In this document: positions 6,999 to 11,160 of the stretch, piece by piece
How positions within the stretch are numbered: position 1 is the stretch's first letter
Layout of the letters: every line of letters begins with the position of its first letter
DNA from: Niveispirillum sp.
GTDB taxonomy: Bacteria; Pseudomonadota; Alphaproteobacteria; Azospirillales; Azospirillaceae
DNA length: 13,300 bases
Assembly (NCBI GenBank): GCA_016463045.1
Contig: JAEMSB010000062.1
Span: 1-13,300 of the forward strand
Direction of reading: 5' to 3'
Translations under genes and position numbers: made by a program
Notes under the pieces: generated by a model
What the model was told of the DNA's origin: nothing
The model's database searches: none
The model's input: the letters and a program-made list of their open reading frames with translations, nothing else

Positions 6999-7769
6999 TT
7001 AACTGCTCCGGCCCGTCACGCGGACATTGCCGGAACCGGACTGGTCAATGCTCTGGTTACGGGCAACACCGTCCAGCAGCAGCGAGCCGGAACCGTTAAT
7101 CTCCACGGCCAGTGGATCGGCCACGCCGGATTGGATGCGGATATCGCCAGACCCGTTGATCTCGGCATTGATGGGGCCATTGGCGTGGGCCAGCGTGATC
7201 TCGCCCGACCCGTTGATCTCCAGCGCTGTCTTGCCGCTGGTGCGGCCCGTGATGACGGAGCCGCTGCCATTGATCTCCACTTCGATATCGCGATCGACGT
7301 CGCCCAGCTTGATATCGCCTGACCCATCAATACCGATGCTGGCCGTGGACACCCGGCCCACGTTCAGCGTGCCGGAATTCATGCCGCCAACGGACAGGGC
7401 ACCGCGCAGGTCACCGACCGTCCCCTCCCCCGTAAATCCATCAATCTCCAGCTTGGTGCCGGCGGGAACGGTAAGGGTGACGGTGACCCAGTCATCCTTG
7501 TCGCGCCAGCGGCGGTCACGCGGGCTGTCCTTCTGATGGATGACCAGATCGTCGCCTTCCTTCGTCACCTCGACCAACTGTACCCAGCGGTCGGGGCCGG
7601 TGACGCTGGCCGTCACCTTGGAAGCGCCGGCATCCACCTTCACCTCCAGCCGGCCCACGACATCCTGCACCGTAACCTCACGGGCGGCATAATCCTGCGG
7701 CCCGAACGCCAGCGCCGGCAGCGCGGTCAGGGTCAGGGCAGAGACGAACAGGGCGGCTTTCAGCGACAT
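6999..7769 (-). CDS. Secreted GIN/DUF4097-type beta-repeat protein with EINGSG repeats (first of tandem pair)
   Basis: A 256-residue exported protein. Residues 1-21 are a Sec signal peptide (MSLKAALFVSALTLTALPALA). The mature part begins with the same motif as its downstream paralogue (VQDVVGRLEVKVD) and has the same WVTVTLTVPAGTKLEIDGFTG segment. From about residue 141 it consists of six regular units marked by IDGSG at 147, INGSG at 166, 185, 204 and 224, and QSGSG at 243: a period of 19, 19, 19, 20 and 19 residues, as expected for coils of a beta-solenoid. The family is head-GIN/DUF4097-like; periplasmic, outer-membrane-associated or surface location is possible. GGAG lies about 11 nt before the ATG. 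A consensus sigma-54 promoter lies 45 bp upstream of the start. It is separated from hisS, on the same strand upstream, by 180 bp carrying a hairpin. Confidence 0.85.
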   Translation of the reverse strand: MSLKAALFVSALTLTALPALAFGPQDYAAREVTVQDVVGRLEVKVDAGASKVTASVTGPDRWVQLVEVTKEGDDLVIHQKDSPRDRRWRDKDDWVTVTLTVPAGTKLEIDGFTGEGTVGDLRGALSVGGMNSGTLNVGRVSTASIGIDGSGDIKLGDVDRDIEVEINGSGSVITGRTSGKTALEINGSGEITLAHANGPINAEINGSGDIRIQSGVADPLAVEINGSGSLLLDGVARNQSIDQSGSGNVRVTGRSS

Positions 7770-7813
7770 GATGGTCAGGCTCCGATGGTATCGGGTAGTT
7801 CTGACCTGAATAG

Positions 7814-7830
7814 AGCAACAGCCGTGCCAA
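7814..7830 (-). promoter_or_regulatory. Sigma-54 (RpoN) -24/-12 promoter
   Basis: On the minus strand the bases 7830-7814 read TTGGCACGGCTGTTGCT, which matches the sigma-54 consensus YTGGCACGrNNNTTGCW at every defined position. The invariant GG and GC doublets are 10 nt apart, as required. The predicted start of transcription is near 7803, giving a leader of about 34 nt before the ATG of the first GIN-type gene. The site lies in a non-coding gap and faces the right gene. RpoN promoters need an AAA+ activator bound upstream; a direct repeat of GCGGAAT at 7842-7848 and 7874-7880 is one possible site, which is speculative. Confidence 0.75.
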
Positions 7831-7913
7831 CCCGGAAAACGGCGGAATTACGTGGGGGATAGGGTTCGCCGGTGCGGAATATGGCGACGAAGTGGCGAAA
7901 ATCACCATCCACA

Positions 7914-7943
7914 GCGCGGATTAGGCAAAGCCGTAATCCGCGC
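7914..7943 (-). terminator. Strong hairpin directly after hisS
   Basis: GCGCGGATTA (7914-7923) and TAATCCGCGC (7934-7943) form a perfect 10-bp stem; the 10-nt loop can pair further as GGC/GCC. On the minus strand it starts 6 nt after the hisS stop codon, the usual place for a terminator or a 3'-end-protecting structure. A true T-run is missing; only TTTT occurs, about 13 nt further on. The GCGGATTA...TAATCCGC core resembles a hairpin sequence often seen between proteobacterial genes, so it may also be a dispersed repeat. Confidence 0.5.
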
Positions 7944-7949
7944 AACACC

Positions 7950-9302
7950 TCACCCAATCGCCCCCTTGAACCAGCCCACCAGTTCCTCGACCTTCACGGC
8001 AACTTGCGTACCGGCCACCATGTCCTTCACCAGGACCTCGCCCTTGGTCTTCTCATCGCTGCCCATGATGACCGCATAACGGATGCCGGCCTTGTCGGCA
8101 TATTTGAACTGCTTGGCAGGCTTGTCGGGCGACAGGTAGATCTCGGTATTCACCCCGCCCTGGCGCAGGGCGGCACCGATGGCGAGATAGTCGTTCAGCA
8201 GGCTGGGATCGAACTGCGTGACCAGGGCCTGCACGGAACTGTCGCCATCCTTGACGATGCCGGCCTGTTCCAGCGCATAGAACAGGCGCGTCAGGCCGAT
8301 GGAGATGCCCACGCCCGGCAGCTTCGACTTGGTGTAAAGCCCGGCCAGATTCTCATACCGCCCGCCGGAGCAGACGGAACCCAGCGACCGGTGATCGGTC
8401 AGGAACGTCTCATAGACGGTGCCGGTGTAGTAATCCAGGCCACGGGCAATGGCCAGATTGATGCGCCAATGCGTCTCCGGCACGCCAAACGCGATCAGGG
8501 CGGCCACCACCTGACGCAGCTCCTCCACCCCTTCCTTGAACAATTCATTGTCCAGGCCCAGGCGGTCCAGATGGGCCAGCGTGTCCGCCGACGACCCGCT
8601 GAACCCAATCATGTCCAGCACGCTGGCCGCCTGTTCAGCAGACAGGGCAATCCCGTCTGCCGTCAGCAGGTTCAGAACATCCTCGCGCGACAGCTTGTCC
8701 AGCTTGTCCACCTGCCGCAGCACCAGGATGCGGATGCCGGCATCGGTCACCCCCAGTGCCTCGAACATGCCCAGCAGGATCTTGCGGTTGTTGAAGTTGA
8801 TCTGGAACGGCCCGACATTCAGTTCGGTGAACACGGAATAGATCACGGCGGGCATTTCCGCGTCATAGGCGACGGGCAGGCTGTCCTTGCCGATCACGTC
8901 GATATCGCACTGATAAAACTCGCGATACCGGCCCTTCTGCGCCCGTTCGCCGCGATAGACGCGCTGCATCTGGTAGCGGCGGAAGGGGAATGCCAGCTCG
9001 CGCTCATACTGCGCGACATAGCGGGCCGTGGGCACCGTCAGGTCGAAGCGCATGGCTAGATCGGGCTTGTGCCCCTGTTCGATGGCGCCCGTCGACTGCA
9101 CGAAATAGACCTGCTTTTCCGTCTCCCCGCCCGACTTGGACAGAAGCACATCCGCCACCTCGAATACCGGCGTCTCCAGCGGGATGAAGCCGAACCGTTC
9201 GTAATTGCGGCGGATCGTGTCCAGCATACGCTGGAAGGTGACCTGACGGCGCGGCAGCAATTCCATGGTGCCAGCGGGGGTGCGGGGGGTGATCAGGGCC
9301 AT
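7950..9302 (-). CDS. hisS: Histidyl-tRNA synthetase (class II)
   Basis: It charges tRNA-His with histidine in the cytosol, as a dimer. The 450-residue protein has all family landmarks: TPAGTMELLP at 8-17, MRFDLTVPTARYVA at 84-97, class II motif 2 at about 116-137 (YRGERAQKGRYREFYQCDIDVIG, with the ATP-binding arginine), histidine-A motif RGLDYYTGT at 287-295, GGRY at 313-316, motif 3 GVGISIGLTRL at 330-340, and an anticodon-binding domain from about 355. Motif 2 differs from the E. coli-type form (RYRQFHQLGCEVFG), so this is another HisRS subtype. I prefer ATG at 9300-9302 (MALITPRTPAG), which fits the family N-terminus; a TTG ten codons upstream is possible. The gene is followed by a hairpin. 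No hisZ partner or tRNA gene is near. Confidence 0.96.
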   Translation of the reverse strand: MALITPRTPAGTMELLPRRQVTFQRMLDTIRRNYERFGFIPLETPVFEVADVLLSKSGGETEKQVYFVQSTGAIEQGHKPDLAMRFDLTVPTARYVAQYERELAFPFRRYQMQRVYRGERAQKGRYREFYQCDIDVIGKDSLPVAYDAEMPAVIYSVFTELNVGPFQINFNNRKILLGMFEALGVTDAGIRILVLRQVDKLDKLSREDVLNLLTADGIALSAEQAASVLDMIGFSGSSADTLAHLDRLGLDNELFKEGVEELRQVVAALIAFGVPETHWRINLAIARGLDYYTGTVYETFLTDHRSLGSVCSGGRYENLAGLYTKSKLPGVGISIGLTRLFYALEQAGIVKDGDSSVQALVTQFDPSLLNDYLAIGAALRQGGVNTEIYLSPDKPAKQFKYADKAGIRYAVIMGSDEKTKGEVLVKDMVAGTQVAVKVEELVGWFKGAIG

Positions 9303-9361
9303 GTCGGTCGGTTCCGGACGGGATTTCAACAATCTGTCCAGCCTTTTACCGGTCTACAGCA

Positions 9362-9393
9362 GCGCCCGCCAGCCTCATCGGCGGCAGGGGCGC
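9362..9393 (-). terminator. Weak terminator-like hairpin between SpoIIAA-like gene and hisS
   Basis: GCGCCC-GCC (9362-9370) can pair with GGC-AG-GGGCGC (9383-9393), a 9-bp stem with a 2-nt bulge and a 12-nt loop, in the 106-bp gap after the stop of the first SpoIIAA-like gene and before hisS. No T-run follows on the minus strand. It may weakly separate the two transcription units; the evidence is slight, and no clear hisS promoter is seen here. Confidence 0.25.
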
Positions 9394-9408
9394 CATGCCC
9401 GAACATCC

Positions 9409-9816
9409 TCAAGCACAGGCGCTGGCACTGGCCGGGCTTTGCACCAGCCAGCGCAGGGCCGAGGCCTCGTCCTTGAAGGCGCGATGCTTGGCACCCGGAT
9501 AGAAACTGGCCAAGATGACCAGGAAGCGGGGGTAATTGTCTGGCAGAAGATAGGCGCAGCGCACGCTCTGCTGGTTCGTCAGGGTCCAGGGCGCATGCCG
9601 GCGCAGGTCACGGATCATGCCCCAATCGATGGATCCCGTGAACCGGCGGATATCCACAAGGACACGGTTGTCTGGCCGCAGAATCGCATCCTCGACCGCC
9701 AGTTCCATGGCCATCTCGATATCCCCCGGCGGCACATCACCCGCCAAAAGGAAACAGAGAAACCCCTCGCTCAACGCGATGGAGATGTAGCCTGATCGGT
9801 GACCTACGGAGAACAT
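9409..9816 (-). CDS. SpoIIAA/STAS-like small protein (paralogue A)
   Basis: A soluble 135-residue cytosolic protein. It opens with two strands (MFSVGHRSGYISIAL, GFLCFLLAGDVPPGDIE), then a helix (MAMELAVEDAI), a central strand and loop RVLVDIRRFTGSIDWGMIRDL (51-71), strand VRCAYLLPDN, helix/strand FLVILASFY, and a C-terminal FKDEASALRWL (114-124). The order, the V-D-x-R-x-F-x-G loop and the final F-x-D-E-x-x-A-x-x-WL helix match the SpoIIAA-like/STAS fold (PF11964 type), so I infer that family; the trigger and partner are unknown. Its neighbour at 9946-10350 is a clear paralogue. ATG at 9814-9816 lacks a strong Shine-Dalgarno. The 129-bp gap upstream holds a consensus -10 box, so it probably has its own promoter. 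The fold assignment is moderate. Confidence 0.78.
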   Translation of the reverse strand: MFSVGHRSGYISIALSEGFLCFLLAGDVPPGDIEMAMELAVEDAILRPDNRVLVDIRRFTGSIDWGMIRDLRRHAPWTLTNQQSVRCAYLLPDNYPRFLVILASFYPGAKHRAFKDEASALRWLVQSPASASACA

Positions 9817-9895
9817 GCCAGGACAATCTGCTAACCGGAAAAGCGGCGCGCACTATGACTTCCACCACCCAACACGTCAATAACGGCGTGGATAA

Positions 9896-9901
9896 ATTAT
9901 A
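9896..9901 (-). promoter_or_regulatory. Possible -10 box for SpoIIAA-like gene A
   Basis: The minus strand carries TATAAT, a perfect -10 box, 79 bp before the ATG, in the only AT-rich part of the gap. No good -35 lies 16-18 bp upstream (GAAGCG is at the right distance); a TTGACT is present but about 32 bp away. A small palindrome TCGGATTTCCGA at 9923-9934 overlaps the -35 zone and could be an operator. Confidence 0.3.
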
Positions 9902-9945
9902 CGATCATTCCTGAAAATCGCTTCGGATTTCCGACAAGTCAATTG

Positions 9946-10350
9946 TCACGCGGCCAGATTCCGTGGCAGGAGCGGATCACCCCGCAGCCAGGCGCGGGCC
10001 GCCCCTTCATCCCGAAAGGCATTATGATAGGCGCGGGGATAATGACAGGCTGTAACAGCCATCAGGGCCAAACCCTCCTCCCGCAACAGATAAGCCAGCT
10101 TCGTGCCCGCCCCATGTACCCAGGGGGCATACCGACCCATACGGCGGACAACGCCCCAGTCAATAACACCAACAAATCGGCGCAGATCAATCAGAACAGA
10201 CCGGCAGCCACGGTAGATGCCCAATTCATGCCCGATCTCAATGGCCAGATCGACATCGGCCGGCATCACTTCACCCGTGACAAGCAAGGCAATGACATCT
10301 TTCTGTCTTGAGACAGTAATAAATCCTGCACGAAAGCCGACAGAAAACAT
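9946..10350 (-). CDS. SpoIIAA/STAS-like small protein (paralogue B)
   Basis: A soluble 134-residue protein, paralogous to gene A. Shared positions include MFSVG at the start, SVLIDLRRFVGVIDWGVVRRMGRYAPW at 51-77 (A has RVLVDIRRFTGSIDWGMIRDLRRHAPW), KLAYLL near 84, HYPRAYHNAFRDE near 103 (A has FYPGAKHRAFKDE), and an AxxWL near 118. The fold inferred is SpoIIAA-like/STAS with the final Phe-Asp-Glu...Trp-Leu helix. I start at ATG 10348-10350, which matches the MFSVG start of gene A; a TTG directly upstream would add one residue. Clear sequence divergence shows that the duplication is not recent. It is transcribed toward gene A, 129 bp away, and the pentapeptide gene ends 117 bp upstream. Function unknown: candidates are anti-sigma antagonism or a stress-response module. 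Confidence 0.78.
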   Translation of the reverse strand: MFSVGFRAGFITVSRQKDVIALLVTGEVMPADVDLAIEIGHELGIYRGCRSVLIDLRRFVGVIDWGVVRRMGRYAPWVHGAGTKLAYLLREEGLALMAVTACHYPRAYHNAFRDEGAARAWLRGDPLLPRNLAA

Positions 10351-10422
10351 CAAAACAGTCCCGCGTCATCCGAAAGCGTCGGGAAGATTGCTCAGATCGG
10401 CCATTTTGTCAAAGTTAGCGGT

Positions 10423-10450
10423 AATATATTATGCGCATTGCTGCCGTGAA
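10423..10450 (-). promoter_or_regulatory. Candidate promoter for SpoIIAA-like gene B
   Basis: On the minus strand, TTCACG (10450-10445), a 16-nt spacer and TATATT (10428-10423) form a plausible housekeeping promoter with matches of 4/6 and 5/6. The start would be near 10416, about 65 nt before the ATG. The -10 lies inside an imperfect palindrome, GCGGTAATATATTATGCGC (10418-10436), so a repressor could act there. A consensus TTGACA (10412-10407) lies downstream, but its partner -10 is poor. Confidence 0.35.
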
Positions 10451-10467
10451 GCATCAGCCCCCCCTGA

Positions 10468-10995
10468 TCAATGGCACTGCCCGACCGACCCCTCACCGCA
10501 GAGCCGGCCATCGACCCAACGGGCACCCGCCAGATCGGCATTGCGCAGGTCGGCCCCATCCAGCTTGGCGCCTGTCAGGTCCGCCCCCTTCATGATGGCG
10601 CCCACCAGCTTGGCATTGCGCAGATCGGCATTCTTCAGGCTGGCCCCGGACAGTTCGGCACGGGTCAGGTCGGCCTCGATCAGACGGGCGCCATCCATGA
10701 CCACCCGCTCCAGGCGGGCCGACAGGAACTTGGCGCGATAGGCATCGGCACCGGTCAGGGTCGCCCCTGTCAGGTCGCTGCGCTGGAACGTCGCCTCGCG
10801 CAGCATGGCCTGGACCAGCGACACCGACTTCAGGTCGCGCCCATCCATATAGCAGCGGCGCCAGTTGACGCCATCGGCAGCGGCATCGGTACAGGCGGCC
10901 ATGGCCCCACCGGCGCCAACCACCAGGGCGATCAGCAGGCCCGTCAGATGTTTAAGGGTGGCGGCGGGTACAGGTGGCGGCTTGGTCTTGTTCAT
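10468..10995 (-). CDS. Secreted pentapeptide-repeat protein
   Basis: A 175-residue exported protein. Residues 1-33 form a Sec signal peptide (basic N-region, hydrophobic LTGLLIALVVGAGG, cleavage AMA|A). From about residue 53 to 160 it is made of A(D/N)Lxx-type pentapeptides (SDLTG ATLTG ADAYR AKFLS ... ADLRN AKLVG AIMKG ADLTG AKLDG ADLRN ADLAG), about 20 units, which fold as a right-handed quadrilateral beta-helix. The mature protein has four cysteines (35, 48, 166, 174), an arrangement that could give disulfides in the periplasm, and ends W-V-D-G-R-L-C-G-E-G-S-V-G-Q-C, a C-terminal form I associate with proteobacterial exported pentapeptide proteins. I start at ATG 10993-10995, because it opens the signal peptide; no strong Shine-Dalgarno is seen, and a longer frame to 11187 looks non-coding. 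Divergent from the histidine kinase. Exact role unknown. Confidence 0.85.
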   Translation of the reverse strand: MNKTKPPPVPAATLKHLTGLLIALVVGAGGAMAACTDAAADGVNWRRCYMDGRDLKSVSLVQAMLREATFQRSDLTGATLTGADAYRAKFLSARLERVVMDGARLIEADLTRAELSGASLKNADLRNAKLVGAIMKGADLTGAKLDGADLRNADLAGARWVDGRLCGEGSVGQCH

Positions 10996-11077
10996 GCAAA
11001 GAAAATAAGCACCGCCCCCGGCCTGCGCAACCGGTGGCCCGGAAAATGGTGTATTTTCTGTAAATGGATGGCGGTAC

Positions 11078-11091
11078 CGGCGTTCGCGCCG
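11078..11091. other. Small hairpin in the divergent 10996-11160 gap
   Basis: CGGCG-TTCG-CGCCG forms a 5-bp stem closed by a TTCG loop, in the 165-bp region between the divergent pentapeptide and histidine kinase genes. It lies in the leader of either transcript. I see no convincing -35/-10 or sigma-54 pair in this gap; the AT-richest stretch is around 11045-11065. It may be chance in GC-rich DNA. Confidence 0.2.
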
Positions 11092-11160
11092 ATTGCAACG
11101 CCGCCGCGACTGTCGCAAAGTCACAGGCAGGAAACGTCTTTTGCGGGATAGTGCGGAAAT

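Noticed and set aside
7775..7957. Short minus-strand frames in the 180-bp gap between hisS and the first GIN-type gene
   Set aside because: They run through the hairpin and the sigma-54 promoter, lack a ribosome-binding site and show no recognisable protein character.
7872..9059. A 395-codon plus-strand frame opposite hisS
   Set aside because: Rich in His and Gln with no recognisable domain and fully antisense to a well-supported HisRS; a codon-bias shadow.
9252..9275. TGGCACC...TTGC on the minus strand at the start of hisS
   Set aside because: The spacing between the two halves is 2 nt too long for sigma-54 and the site is inside the HisRS coding region.
10453..10468. ATCAG/CTGAT inverted repeat at the end of the pentapeptide gene
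   Set aside because: A 5-bp, partly AT stem with a C-only loop and no T-run; too weak to call a terminator.
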